A stretch of 64,000 bases of DNA from JBEIGE01 sp040382055 (GCA_040382055.1 JBEIGE010000011.1:1-64000), one strand, 5' to 3'. Numbered from the stretch's first letter, positions 44,507 to 53,698 are shown. Numbers and translations are program-made. Notes: generated from the letters alone by a model not told the origin.

Positions 44507-46251
44507 AGTTGGTAGCTAGAGACATTCCCCCACGCGCTGCCTGGGCCCTGCAACAAGCCGGCGTGCACCCACTGCTGGCGCAGTTGTACGCTGCACGCGG
44601 GGTGCAAAGCAAGGATGAGCTGGACGACGGCCTGGCCAAGTTGCTGCCACCTCAAGGTTGCGCCGATAGCGCCGGCATGAAAGGCCTGGCCGAAGCTGCC
44701 GTTTTGCTGGCCGATGCCATGTCGCAGAACAAAAAGCTGTGTGTGGTGGCCGATTACGACTGCGATGGTGCCACTGCCTGTGCCGTGGCGCCGCGCGGCC
44801 TGCGCATGCTGGGGGCCAAACACGTCAGCTACATCGTGCCCGACCGCGTGGTCGATGGCTATGGCCTGACCGCACCGATTGCCGAACGTGTCAAGGCCAG
44901 CGGCGCTGAGGTGCTGATCACCGTCGACAACGGCATTGCCAGTATGGACGGTGTGGCCCGCGCCAAGGCCTTGGGCTTGCAGGTGCTGTTGACAGACCAC
45001 CACCTGCCGGCAGCGGCCAATGCCGAAGGCACGATCCCGCTGCCCGAGGCTGATGTCATCGTCAACCCCAACCAGCCCGGCTGCGGATTTCCCAGCAAAT
45101 CCATCGCCGGTGTTGGTGTGATGTTTTATGTGCTGCTGGCCCTGCGGGCCGAGTTGCGCCAGCGGGGCATGTTCACCATTGATCAACAGCCCAAACTTGA
45201 TGCCCTGCTGCCGCTGGTGGCCTTGGGCACCGTGGCCGATGTGGTGCGGCTAGATGCCAATAACCGCCGCCTGGTGGCCCAGGGCCTCAAGCGCATACGC
45301 GCCGGAGCCATGCCGGTTGGCCTGGCGCGTCTGTTTGTCGCAGCCGGTCGCATTGCTGCCAACGCCACCACCTTTGATTTCGGCTTTGCGCTGGGGCCGC
45401 GCATCAACGCCGCCGGACGGCTCAGTGACATGACGCTGGGCATCGAATGCCTGCTCACCGACGATCCGGCCCAGGCCGATGCGCTGGCCAAAACGCTGGA
45501 TGCCATCAACCGCGAACGCCGCGTGATTGAGGGCGACATGCGCGAACAGGCCCTGCAGATTGCCGAATCGCTGTTTGACGACAGTGAGGAACCACCGCCG
45601 GCCATCTGCGTGTTTGACCCTGACTTTCATGAAGGTGTAGTCGGCATTGTGGCTTCGCGCATCAAGGACAAGCTGCACCGCCCGGCTTTTGTATTTGCCA
45701 GCAGCGGCGCAGCAGGCCGGGAACACGAACTCAAAGGCTCGGGCCGCTCGATCCCGGGCTTTCACCTGCGAGATGCACTCGATCTGGTGGCCAAACGCTA
45801 TCCCGGCGTGCTGCTGCGCTTTGGCGGCCACGCCATGGCCGCCGGATGCACCATAGACGAAGCGCATTTTGACGATTTCGAGCAAGGCCTCAACGAAGTG
45901 GCCAGCCAGTGGCTGGACGCTGCCACCCTGACGCGCCGCCTGGAAACCGATGGCCCCTTGCTGCCCGAGTACCGCCGCACCGAGATGGTCGACACCTTGC
46001 AGCGCGAAGTCTGGGGTCAGGGTTTTGCCGCACCCACTTTTTGCGAAGAGGTTGAAGTGGTTTCCCAGCGGCTGGTTGGCGAGAAGCACCTCGCCCTCAA
46101 GCTCAAACACCAGGGCCAGCCGGTTGACGGCATCTGGTTCGGTCGCACCGAGCCGTTACCCCAACGCGTAACCCTGGCTTTTCGGCTCGACGCTGATGAA
46201 TGGAATGGCCAGCGGCGCGTGCGTTTCATGGTGGAGGGGGCTGAGGTCTGA
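44503..46251 (+). CDS. recJ: Single-stranded-DNA-specific exonuclease RecJ
   Basis: 5'-3' ssDNA exonuclease in recombination and mismatch repair. The 582-residue product has the DHH-family motifs: VVADYDCDGATACAV near residue 80, ITVDNGIAS near 140, LTDHHLPA (DHH) near 164 and NPNQPGCGFPSKSIAGVGV, then the DHHA1 domain with GRSIPGFHLRDAL and RFGGHAMAAGCTI. Normal length. The start overlaps the stop of the upstream gene as ATGA. Confidence 0.96.
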   Translation: MKLVARDIPPRAAWALQQAGVHPLLAQLYAARGVQSKDELDDGLAKLLPPQGCADSAGMKGLAEAAVLLADAMSQNKKLCVVADYDCDGATACAVAPRGLRMLGAKHVSYIVPDRVVDGYGLTAPIAERVKASGAEVLITVDNGIASMDGVARAKALGLQVLLTDHHLPAAANAEGTIPLPEADVIVNPNQPGCGFPSKSIAGVGVMFYVLLALRAELRQRGMFTIDQQPKLDALLPLVALGTVADVVRLDANNRRLVAQGLKRIRAGAMPVGLARLFVAAGRIAANATTFDFGFALGPRINAAGRLSDMTLGIECLLTDDPAQADALAKTLDAINRERRVIEGDMREQALQIAESLFDDSEEPPPAICVFDPDFHEGVVGIVASRIKDKLHRPAFVFASSGAAGREHELKGSGRSIPGFHLRDALDLVAKRYPGVLLRFGGHAMAAGCTIDEAHFDDFEQGLNEVASQWLDAATLTRRLETDGPLLPEYRRTEMVDTLQREVWGQGFAAPTFCEEVEVVSQRLVGEKHLALKLKHQGQPVDGIWFGRTEPLPQRVTLAFRLDADEWNGQRRVRFMVEGAEV

Positions 46252-46293
46252 GTGTCACCGGCGACTTCTGCCCAGACCCCCTAGAATGAACCT

Positions 46294-47148
46294 GTGAGCT
46301 CAATTCTTAACGCCGACCTGCATTGCCACTCTGTGGTCTCCGACGGCACGCTCACGCCCGAGGCTTTGGCCGCACGGGCGCATGCCAATGGGGTTGAGCT
46401 GTGGTCCCTGACCGACCACGACGAGGTTGGTGGCCAGCAGCGCGCCGCAGCTGCAGCCAAGGCGCTGGGCATGAAATACCTCAGCGGCACCGAGATTTCC
46501 ATCACCTTTGCCGGTAAAACCGTGCACATTGTCGGCCTGGGCTTTGACGCCCAGGACCCGCGTATCCAGCAAGGGCTGCTGCACACACGCGGCGGGCGCG
46601 GTCAGCGTGCGCAGGAAATGTCCGACGGCCTGGCGCTGGTGGGTATCCGGGGCGCTTATGAAGGTGCCTTGAAGTTTGCCGGCAACCCGGAGCTGATCTC
46701 GCGCACCCACTTTGCCCGCTTTCTGGTCGAGTCCGGGGTGTGTAAAGAAACCAATGAGGTGTTTCGCAAATACCTCACCGAAGGCAAGCCCGGTTTTGTA
46801 CCCCACCGCTGGGCCAGTCTGGGCGATGCGGTGGCCTGGATCACCCAGGCCGGCGGTGTGGCCGTTATTGCCCACCCGGCGCGCTATGGGTTTACACCCA
46901 ATGAAGAGTTCGCCCTGTTCAGTGAGTTCAAGGCCCATGGCGGACGGGGTGTGGAAGTCATTACCGGCAGTCATACCGCGGCTGAGTACATCACTTATGC
47001 CGATATGGCGCTGGAGTTCGGGCTGGCAGCCTCCCGCGGCAGTGATTTTCACAGCCCGGATGAATCCCACACCGATCTGGGCACCCTGCCCTATCTGCCC
47101 GGCAAGCTCACCCCCGTGTGGGAGTTGCTGGCGGACCGTATCCAGTGA
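46294..47148 (+). CDS. PHP-domain phosphatase/exoribonuclease (RNase AM / nucleoside 3',5'-bisphosphatase family)
   Basis: The 284-residue protein has the PHP metal motifs LHCHSVVSDGTLTPEAL, LTDHDEVGG, GTEIS, HIVGLGFD, AVIAHPARY and the C-terminal SRGSDFHSP. Characterised relatives (E. coli YciV/RNase AM and Chromobacterium Cv1693) trim rRNA 5' ends or hydrolyse 3',5'-bisphosphonucleotides. The start codon is GTG at 46294. The next gene begins by GTGA overlap. Upstream recJ is 42 bp away, so they may be co-transcribed. Confidence 0.9.
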   Translation: MSSILNADLHCHSVVSDGTLTPEALAARAHANGVELWSLTDHDEVGGQQRAAAAAKALGMKYLSGTEISITFAGKTVHIVGLGFDAQDPRIQQGLLHTRGGRGQRAQEMSDGLALVGIRGAYEGALKFAGNPELISRTHFARFLVESGVCKETNEVFRKYLTEGKPGFVPHRWASLGDAVAWITQAGGVAVIAHPARYGFTPNEEFALFSEFKAHGGRGVEVITGSHTAAEYITYADMALEFGLAASRGSDFHSPDESHTDLGTLPYLPGKLTPVWELLADRIQ

Positions 47149-48047
47149 AGGTCACCGCGCCCGACACACGCCATCTGACCGGCATTGTGCTCACGGTCGC
47201 AGCCATGGCCTGCTTTGCCACGCTGGACACCACCACCAAGTGGGTCAGCCTGAGCGTGCCGGTCTTGTGGGCCCTGTGGTTCCGCTACCTGTTTCAGGCC
47301 GTGGCCACCACCGTAGTCATGCTGCCGGTGCGCGGGCTTAGTCTGCTGCATACCCGGCATCCCAAACTCCATGCGCTCAGGGGCTTGCTGTTGTTGCTCA
47401 CCAGCCTGCTCACGTTTTTTATCCTGACCCTCATGCCGGTGGGCGAGTTCACCGCCATTGCCATGCTCACCCCGCTGGTGATCACCGTGCTGGCCAGCAC
47501 CCACCTGGGCGAGCGGATTTCGCCCCTGCGCTGGGTTTTGGTGTCTGGTGGTTTTGTGGGCACCCTGTTGATTATTCGTCCCGGCAGTGAGCTCTTTAAC
47601 TGGACCATGCTGCTGCCCTTGGTGCAAGTGGGGTGTTATGCCAGCTTTCAGGTGCTGACCCGAAAGATGGTCAACACCGAAGACACGGTGACCATGCATT
47701 TTTATACCGGCTGGGTGGGTACCCTGTTGGCCTCCCTGGCCCTGCCCTTCATCTGGATGTGGCCGCAAACCGTGGGGCTATGGGCCGGCTTGATGCTCAT
47801 GGGTGCCATGGGCACCATTGGACATTTCTTCCTCATCATGGCCTACCGCCGCACCACGGCAGCCACCCTCACCCCGTTTTTGTATACCCAGATCGGCTTT
47901 GCCATGCTGGGTGGGTATCTGGTGTTCAACCACCTGCCTGATCAGTGGGCCAGTGCTGGCATGGTGTTGATTGCCCTGTGCGGTGCCGCGTGCGCATGGC
48001 TGTCGGTCATTGAGCGACGCGTCGTGCCCCAGGTGGTGGAAAGTTAA
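47145..48047 (+). CDS. EamA/DMT family transporter
   Basis: A 300-residue ten-helix exporter-type protein starting at GTG 47145, which overlaps the PHP gene stop. Conserved features: ACFATLDTTTKWVSL in helix 1, PVGEFTAIAMLTPLVITVLA near residue 95 and GTIGHFFLIMAYRRTTAATLTPFLYTQ in two blocks (GTIGHFFLIMAYRRT, TLTPFLYTQ). This resembles the S-adenosylmethionine/riboflavin-type DMT subgroup, but the substrate cannot be assigned. Confidence 0.88.
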   Translation: MKVTAPDTRHLTGIVLTVAAMACFATLDTTTKWVSLSVPVLWALWFRYLFQAVATTVVMLPVRGLSLLHTRHPKLHALRGLLLLLTSLLTFFILTLMPVGEFTAIAMLTPLVITVLASTHLGERISPLRWVLVSGGFVGTLLIIRPGSELFNWTMLLPLVQVGCYASFQVLTRKMVNTEDTVTMHFYTGWVGTLLASLALPFIWMWPQTVGLWAGLMLMGAMGTIGHFFLIMAYRRTTAATLTPFLYTQIGFAMLGGYLVFNHLPDQWASAGMVLIALCGAACAWLSVIERRVVPQVVES

Positions 48048-48064
48048 TCATTTAAGACGGATTT

Positions 48065-48700
48065 ATGGCGCAGTTTTTTGAAGTTCATCCAGACAACCCG
48101 CAGATCAGGCTGCTCAAGCAAGCCGTAGCGCTGCTTGACAAGGGCGGCATTGTGGCCGTGCCCACTGACTCCAGCTACGCCTTGGTCTGCCATCTGGACG
48201 ACAAGGCCGCCTCAGACCAGTTGCGCCGCATCCGCGGGGTGGACGACAAACACCACCTAACCCTGCTCTGCCGCGACCTGGCCGAGCTGTCCAACTATGC
48301 CCGGGTGGACAACAAACAATTCCGCCTGATCAAGGCTGCCACCCCTGGGCCCTACACCTTCATTCTGGAAGCCACCAAGGAAGTGCCACGCCGCCTGAGC
48401 CACCCTGCGCGCAAGACCATCGGCTTGCGCGTGCCTGACCACCATGTGCTCCAGTCGCTTCTGGCCCTGCACGACAGCCCCTTGATAGCTACAACATTGA
48501 TAGCGAAAGGCGAAACCGAACCCCTCAATGATGCGCACGACATCCGTGACCGTTATGAACACCAGATCGCCGCTGTCCTGGACGCCGGGGCTTGCGCCCA
48601 TGAGCCCACGACCGTGGTGGACTTGACCGATGGCGAGCCGGTGGTGCTGCGTCAGGGCCGTGGCAGTCTGGCCGCGATTGGCCTGTCAGGCCTGGCCTGA
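48065..48700 (+). CDS. L-threonylcarbamoyladenylate synthase-like protein (YciO/YrdC/Sua5 family)
   Basis: The 211-residue product has the YrdC fold signatures: GGIVAVPTDSSYALVC near residue 27 and KAATPGPYTFILEATKEVPRR near 95, KTIGLRVPDHH, and C-terminal TTVVDLTDGEPVVLRQGRG. The single-domain length and sequence are closer to YciO than to TsaC, so it may not be the tRNA t6A enzyme. A GATAGC repeat motif (48484-48507) lies in its coding sequence, encoding LIATTLIAKG. Confidence 0.88.
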   Translation: MAQFFEVHPDNPQIRLLKQAVALLDKGGIVAVPTDSSYALVCHLDDKAASDQLRRIRGVDDKHHLTLLCRDLAELSNYARVDNKQFRLIKAATPGPYTFILEATKEVPRRLSHPARKTIGLRVPDHHVLQSLLALHDSPLIATTLIAKGETEPLNDAHDIRDRYEHQIAAVLDAGACAHEPTTVVDLTDGEPVVLRQGRGSLAAIGLSGLA

Positions 48701-48737
48701 AGTCCGTCAGCCGCACGGCTCTGAGACAATCCGCGTC

Positions 48738-49406
48738 ATGGACCCCACACACCTGATTCAAACCGTCCTCATCTACGCCTTGCCGGTGTTGTTTGCCATC
48801 ACCATCCATGAGGCCGCCCACGGCTATGCGGCCCGGCATTTTGGTGACAACACGGCCTGGATGCTCGGGCGCGTCAGCCTCAATCCCCTGCGACACATTG
48901 ACCCGGTGGGCACACTGCTCATGCCCCTGCTGCTGTACTTTGCAACCTCCGGGGCGTTTTTGTTCGGCTATGCCAAGCCGGTGCCGGTGCGCTTTGACAA
49001 ACTGCGCAACCCCAAGCGCGACATGATCTGGGTGGCGTTGGCAGGTCCGGCCTCCAACTTCATTCAGGCCATCGCCTGGGCGGTGCTGTTTGTCACCCTC
49101 AACGGCGTGGGTATTGAAGAACGTTTTTTTGTGGAAATGGCCGATGCCGGCATCAAAGTCAACCTGATCATGTGGGCCTTTAATTTGTTTCCGCTGCCGC
49201 CGCTGGACGGCGGACGTATTTTGGTGGGTCTGCTGCCCAGGCCACAAGCCGCATTGCTTGACAGGGTGGAGCCTTTTGGCTTTTTTATCGTCATGGGCCT
49301 GGTCATTGCCGGTGTGGTGGGTAGCCTGTGGCTGCAGCCCCTCATGGCGGCGGGCAAGCTCGTCATCTCGCTCATGGTCACCCCCCTGGCCCTGCTGTTT
49401 CGTTAA
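48738..49406 (+). CDS. Site-2 protease family (M50) membrane metalloprotease
   Basis: The 222-residue protein has about six hydrophobic segments, the zinc motif HEAAHG (HExxH) near residue 23 and the third ligand in FPLPPLDGGRI near residue 155, the layout of minimal rhomboid-adjacent site-2 proteases without PDZ or CBS domains. The ATG at 48738 starts MDPTHLIQTVLIYALPVLF. It lies between yciO-like and trpS genes, a conserved order in Burkholderiales. Substrate unknown. Confidence 0.92.
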   Translation: MDPTHLIQTVLIYALPVLFAITIHEAAHGYAARHFGDNTAWMLGRVSLNPLRHIDPVGTLLMPLLLYFATSGAFLFGYAKPVPVRFDKLRNPKRDMIWVALAGPASNFIQAIAWAVLFVTLNGVGIEERFFVEMADAGIKVNLIMWAFNLFPLPPLDGGRILVGLLPRPQAALLDRVEPFGFFIVMGLVIAGVVGSLWLQPLMAAGKLVISLMVTPLALLFR

Positions 49407-49428
49407 CCTCTCGTTAACCTCTATTCGT

Positions 49429-50619
49429 ATGACTGTTACCCGCGTCCTCACCGGCATCACCACCTCAGGCACGCCGCATCTGGGCAACTATGTCGGTGCC
49501 ATCCGCCCGGCCGTTGCAGCCAGTTTGTCGCCCGGTGTCGAAAGCTTTTATTTTCTGGCCGACTACCACGCCCTGATCAAAATTGACGAGCCCGCCCGCA
49601 TCCAGCGCTCCACGCTGGAGATTGCCGCCACCTGGATCGCCGCCGGTCTGGACCCTGAGCGTGTGACCTTTTACCGGCAGTCCGACATTCCAGAAATCCC
49701 GGAACTCACCTGGCTGCTCACGTGCGTGACCGGCAAGGGCCTGCTTAACCGCGCCCACGCCTACAAGGCCTCGGTTGACAAAAATACCGCAGCGGGCATA
49801 GACGCCGACATGGATGTCACGGCCGGCCTGTTCATGTACCCGGTGCTCATGGCCGCCGACATTCTGATGTTCAACGCCCACCAAGTGCCAGTGGGGCGCG
49901 ACCAGATCCAGCACATCGAGATGGCGCGTGACATGGCTTCGAGCTTCAACCACCGCTATGGCAACCACTTTGTGCTGCCCGAGGCCGCCATTGAAGACAA
50001 TGTGGCCACCTTGCCCGGCCTGGACGGCCGCAAGATGAGCAAAAGCTACGACAACACCATTGCCCTGTTTGCGCCGCGCGATCACCTGCAAAAACAGATT
50101 GCCGGCATCAAGACCGACTCGCGCGCACCCGGCGAGCCCAAAGAGACCGAGGGTTCAGCGCTGTTTCAGCTCTACCAGGCATTTGGAACCAGCGCAGAAA
50201 CTGCCGCATTGCGCCAGGCGTTTGCCGACGGCATTGCCTGGGGTGAGGCCAAGCAACTGCTGTTTGAGCGTATCGACCAGGAAATCGCGCCCATGCGCAA
50301 CACCTATGAAGCGCTTATCAACAACCCGGCCGAACTGGAGCGAATTTTGCTGGCTGGCGCGGGTAAAGCCCGGGCAATTGCCACCCCCTTCACCGCCACC
50401 TTGCGCCAGGCAGTGGGCTTGCGGGATTTGCGCAGCAACAGCGCGCCTGTGCAGGCAAAAGCGGCCAAGGCCAGCCAGGGCAGCTTCAAGCAATACCGTG
50501 AGAGCGACGGCAAGTTTTACTTCAAGCAGCTAGACGCCAACGGCCAGCTGGTGTTTCAAAGCGAAGGTTTTGACAACCCCAAAGACGCCGCGCAAGCGAT
50601 AGCCAAGTTACGCGGCTGA
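49429..50619 (+). CDS. trpS: Tryptophan--tRNA ligase with C-terminal DUF1508-like domain
   Basis: Class I synthetase charging tRNA-Trp. The 396-residue product has GITTSGTPHLGNYVG (HIGH region, residues 9-23), the DYHAL segment, VGRDQIQHIEMARDMA and KMSKS (DGRKMSKSYDN near residue 200). The last 45 residues (SFKQYRESDGKFYFKQLDAN, then GFDNPKDAAQAIAKL) match the small DUF1508/UPF0339-like fold, an extension found in betaproteobacterial TrpS. The tRNA-Ser gene follows after 17 bp. Confidence 0.96.
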   Translation: MTVTRVLTGITTSGTPHLGNYVGAIRPAVAASLSPGVESFYFLADYHALIKIDEPARIQRSTLEIAATWIAAGLDPERVTFYRQSDIPEIPELTWLLTCVTGKGLLNRAHAYKASVDKNTAAGIDADMDVTAGLFMYPVLMAADILMFNAHQVPVGRDQIQHIEMARDMASSFNHRYGNHFVLPEAAIEDNVATLPGLDGRKMSKSYDNTIALFAPRDHLQKQIAGIKTDSRAPGEPKETEGSALFQLYQAFGTSAETAALRQAFADGIAWGEAKQLLFERIDQEIAPMRNTYEALINNPAELERILLAGAGKARAIATPFTATLRQAVGLRDLRSNSAPVQAKAAKASQGSFKQYRESDGKFYFKQLDANGQLVFQSEGFDNPKDAAQAIAKLRG

Positions 50620-50636
50620 TAGAATCCAGCCCACGC

Positions 50637-50724
50637 GGAGAGGTGGCAGAGTGGCCGAATGTACCTGACTCGAAATCAGGCGTACCGCAAGGTACAGTGG
50701 GTTCGAATCCCACCCTCTCCGCCA
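50637..50724 (+). tRNA. tRNA-Ser (anticodon CGA)
   Basis: Acceptor stem GGAGAGG (50637-50643) pairs with CCTCTCC (50714-50720), followed by discriminator G and an encoded CCA. The anticodon arm CCTGA-CTCGAAA-TCAGG gives CGA, reading UCG serine codons. A long variable arm (CGTACC...GGTAC) and TpsiC arm GTGGGTTCGAATCCCAC fit tRNA-Ser. It marks the left edge of an accessory region. Confidence 0.97.
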
Positions 50725-50726
50725 TG

Positions 50727-50783
50727 CAAACTTTCTTCAAAGTTTCCATTCTTCAATCCCCATCTGCAAGCTGTTGAACTGGC
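50727..50783 (+). repeat. Diverged direct repeat, left copy (partner at 55413-55470)
   Basis: CAAACTTTCTTCAA...TTCTTCAA...AAGCTGTTGAA...GGC lies 2 bp after the tRNA CCA end. A copy of roughly three-quarters identity is at 55413-55470. The pair brackets the accessory genes. Confidence 0.5.
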
Positions 50784-51153
50784 TGAGGTTTTCAAACTGC
50801 CAAGTCAGGGGCTTTTGTGGAAAACCGGCATTCATATGAGTTTTGAGCGGAGTGAGTTCTAACTTTTTCTAAGCCATAGTTACCAAAATACAGACCGCCG
50901 CTGTGGGCCATTTGCAGTCACAGGCGAATGTCACAGCATCGGTGCTTCCGAAATTGCTGTCAGGCTGTAGGACTAGCACTCCAAGGATCAGTGCTGCTGA
51001 AATTGGGGGGACGTCGCTCGAATGCCAGGGGCAGCATTAACTTTTTTAGTAAGCACTCAAGAGTACTCGGCAACTCATCGGTCACCCAGGTCATCGTTTT
51101 TCAATGAGGTCCGGTTTGAAATGACATAGCGCCGCCCCGATATCATTGGTCGC
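50784..51153. other. Gap between tRNA-Ser and mrr (370 bp)
   Basis: No supported gene, hairpin terminator or attC-like site was seen. Base composition is more A/T-rich than in the core region. It presumably contains the mrr promoter, which I cannot place with confidence. Confidence 0.4.
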
Positions 51154-52074
51154 ATGGCTATTCCAACTTACAAAGATTGCATGCTTCCCTTCCTAGATCA
51201 ACTCAAGGACGGAAATGAACGCCCGATTCGCGAACTTGGAGAGGTGCTAGCTGCCCACTTCGTACTAAGTCCGGCAGAACGTGCTGAGTTGCTGCCCAGC
51301 GGACAGACTGGAATCTTTGTGAATAGGGTCGGGTGGGCACGCACTTACCTCAAGAAGGCCGCGCTCATCGACTCGCCGCGCAGGGGGGTATTCAAAATTA
51401 CCCAGCGCGGGTTGAGCGTGCTGGCAGACGGTGTGAAGTCTTTGGACTCGAAATACTTGGCTCGATTCCCCGAGTTTCAAGAATTTCAGCGAGCTTCTCA
51501 GTCACAAGTTATTGACTCGTCAATGATGTTACCTTTAAGCGAAGCAGGAACTGAGACCACACCGGAAGAAGCTATCGAAAGCGCATATCAAGGATTGCGT
51601 CAGCAGCTAGCCCAAGAGTTGCTGACAAAAATTCTCACCTGTACACCGACCTTCTTCGAGTACTTGGTGGTGGAACTGCTCGTCAAAATGGGTTACGGCG
51701 GCAGTCGAAAGGATGCTGGCGAGCGAATCGGCCAGACTGGCGACGGAGGCATTGATGGCATCATCAAAGAGGACCGTCTTGGACTAGACACCATCTTCAT
51801 CCAAGCCAAGCGATGGCAAGGATCGGTGGGACGTCCTGAAATCCAGAAGTTTGTCGGAGCATTGCAAGGACAACGTGCGCGCAAGGGAGTTTTCATCACC
51901 ACCTCCACCTACACAGCAGATGCGACCGCCTATGCAGGGCAGATCGATACCAAGGTAGTTCTCATTGATGGCCAAAAGCTGGCCGGCCTGATGATCGACT
52001 TCGATGTTGGTGTCTCCGTGGCTGCGAGCTACACGGTAAAGAGGATTGACTCAGACTACTTTGAAGAAGCCTGA
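51154..52074 (+). CDS. mrr: Mrr-type restriction endonuclease
   Basis: Type IV restriction enzymes of the Mrr group cut modified foreign DNA. The 306-residue protein has an N-terminal winged-helix Mrr_N domain (about 1-90: LTP-like start, RVGWARTYLKKAALIDSPRRGVF) and a C-terminal PD-(D/E)xK nuclease domain from about 165, with catalytic residues Asp201 (TGDGGIDGII), Gln217 and Lys219 (IFIQAKRW). Normal length. No methylase is adjacent, as expected for a modification-dependent enzyme. It lies 430 bp after the tRNA-Ser gene in a region of accessory character and points toward a GIY-YIG gene of opposite strand. Confidence 0.95.
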   Translation: MAIPTYKDCMLPFLDQLKDGNERPIRELGEVLAAHFVLSPAERAELLPSGQTGIFVNRVGWARTYLKKAALIDSPRRGVFKITQRGLSVLADGVKSLDSKYLARFPEFQEFQRASQSQVIDSSMMLPLSEAGTETTPEEAIESAYQGLRQQLAQELLTKILTCTPTFFEYLVVELLVKMGYGGSRKDAGERIGQTGDGGIDGIIKEDRLGLDTIFIQAKRWQGSVGRPEIQKFVGALQGQRARKGVFITTSTYTADATAYAGQIDTKVVLIDGQKLAGLMIDFDVGVSVAASYTVKRIDSDYFEEA

Positions 52075-52248
52075 TGTCGCGGAGGTCAAAGGCAAACGAG
52101 CCTCGATCGCGCTAATTTATTTAACCGCCACAAATTAACCTCTGCATTCGTGCTGACGCTGCCTTTCCGTGAGGCGCCGCGTACTTCGAAAGCGGCCCAT
52201 CTGCTGAAATTCACGAGTGACCGCTATCTGAATAGTCAATCATAAAAC

Positions 52249-53193
52249 CTAGTTCTCGTTCAAGTATTTAGCAGCAGTCGCACTGTCCATTTTTATAACC
52301 CGTCCAACCTCCGGAAAGGTTACCTCTAAGTCGCATCCGAACCGTTTAGAAATTCTGCCTGGACCCCATTCATCATGTTTGGTCTTATGCTCAACAGCAG
52401 ACCCAACTTGGAATGGTTGATTGGCGCCCCTTTTTTCAACAATTCGCTGCGCGATGAGCGAATCCTCAGAGAACCTCATGGAGTTAGATGTGCCAGCATC
52501 AGAGAAAGTCTCTCTCGGTGTAACAAGGGGTACGATGCCAAGCGCTGCGGGTGCTAAAGCAGGCCTAGCATGAATGTCGGGCGTATGTGCCGAAAAATAG
52601 GTGGGTGTAGGTCTCTTGACTGCTTCATCCGTCTTTGCGCCCATCATGGAAATAGCGTGGTGAACAGCAGCCTTCGCTAGCTCTTCGCCACAACGGAAAA
52701 GTTCCCTGCATTCCTTGTCTTCGCCATCCTTGTAATAAGTTGCGCCGTACTGGTAGGGTGACAAAATCTTGTGCACCCTGAACTCAACCTGGTTGGCCAG
52801 CTCGCACTTAACCTCAAACACTTGGCGCCAGTTGGATGCACCGCCATACCTGTAGGAATTCAGCTGGGCAATACGCTCCTGTGGATCTGATGCCATCCCA
52901 ACTTTGATGGCATTTAGATTGCTGGAGTGCAGGATGTAGACGTAGCCATCCATATAGAAACGTGACCGAAAACCGATTTCAGCGGTACGGCACTGAACGC
53001 ACGCATTTTTTTTATTTCGGAGCTGGTGGCCAGCTTTTTCACAGGGCGTACCGCCAAAGGCAAGCCACATATCCAAATCTTTCATCATCTGGATGGCACG
53101 CTTATTTGGCATACCCGAGACATCCAGGACTTTGGACACAGCTATCCCGTGCTTTTCCAAAAACGCCAACTGCTCCGTATTGAGTTTCGCCAC
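52249..53193 (-). CDS. GIY-YIG (T5orf172-like) nuclease-domain protein with zinc motif and C-terminal DUF3553-like domain
   Basis: The 314-residue protein begins at GTG 53193 with a helical DNA-binding-like segment (1-45), a Cys pair motif (C51 and CVQC at 65-68, likely zinc), a T5orf172/GIY-YIG core with GYVYILHSSNLNAIKVGMAS at about 83-102 and QERIAQLNSYRYGG, then a linker, and a C-terminal 50 residues (VGSAVEHKTKHDEWGPGRIS) that resemble the DUF3553 strand-rich domain. The catalytic GIY-YIG Arg and Glu are plausible (R109; E136) but unproven. It converges with mrr (174-bp gap). Function unknown; a DNA-damage or defence nuclease is the natural guess. Confidence 0.75.
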   Translation of the reverse strand: MAKLNTEQLAFLEKHGIAVSKVLDVSGMPNKRAIQMMKDLDMWLAFGGTPCEKAGHQLRNKKNACVQCRTAEIGFRSRFYMDGYVYILHSSNLNAIKVGMASDPQERIAQLNSYRYGGASNWRQVFEVKCELANQVEFRVHKILSPYQYGATYYKDGEDKECRELFRCGEELAKAAVHHAISMMGAKTDEAVKRPTPTYFSAHTPDIHARPALAPAALGIVPLVTPRETFSDAGTSNSMRFSEDSLIAQRIVEKRGANQPFQVGSAVEHKTKHDEWGPGRISKRFGCDLEVTFPEVGRVIKMDSATAAKYLNEN

Positions 53194-53629
53194 ACATACT
53201 CCCTTGGGTATTTACTGTGATGCTGCCTATTCGCCTATAGTAAGGGCAAGTGGCAAATAATCTTCGCTCGGACGCCCCGCCGCCAGAGATCGGATATGTA
53301 GGCATCTGCAACAACACCGGTCTTTTCTAGGAAAGCATGGGTGCAGCCGAGAGCCTTTAAATTCCAACACCCAGCTCCACCCAATTCAACCTTACCGAGT
53401 GGTGTCAACAAATCTGTAGGTCTGCTATCAGGCTTTGAATCTGAAACGATGGACTTCTGCTTTGGCTCGACTGATGTGGCAAGTCCGGACCAAGTGCAGA
53501 CGTTCGTAAATGACTGCTTAGTAGCTACGAATTTGTTGAAATAGGAAGATGTTGATTAGGCAATCAGATTTCGGCTGCAGGCACATTCATGTCACACGCC
53601 TTGCTCTAAAGCGGTCTCTCATGATGCGG
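53194..53629. other. Gap between GIY-YIG gene and the ridA cassette; doubtful short ORF inside
   Basis: A 67-codon frame opens with GTG at 53341 and ends at 53544 (includes FESETMDFCFGSTDVASPDQ). It has gene-like codon use in its second half but no ribosome-binding site and no recognised family. It might be the 3' remnant of a lost gene. Nothing else is evident here. Confidence 0.3.
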
Positions 53630-53698
53630 TTTTAACGTTTGAATCCACTGGCCTGACGCAGCTTGCCGCGATAGGTCCGGTTAAGCGATTGGTTGGGC
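53630..53698 (-). other. attC-like recombination site of the ridA cassette
   Basis: Read on the minus strand: R'' GCCCAAC, 5-bp spacer CAATC, L'' GCTTAACC, a central imperfect hairpin, then TTCAAAC and R' GTTAAAA. The left half closely follows the consensus of integron attC sites and lies 20 bp after the ridA stop, the expected place. L' is degenerate and R' lacks the final pyrimidine (GTTRRRY). Confidence 0.65.

Noticed and set aside
50727..50783. Fresh attL/attR pair for a tRNA-integrating element
   Set aside because: The two copies are too diverged, the right one lacks the tRNA 3' end, and no integrase gene is present.
53341..53544. 67-codon GTG frame between the GIY-YIG gene and the ridA cassette
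   Set aside because: No ribosome-binding site or recognised domain; kept only as a note in the gap entry as a possible gene remnant.
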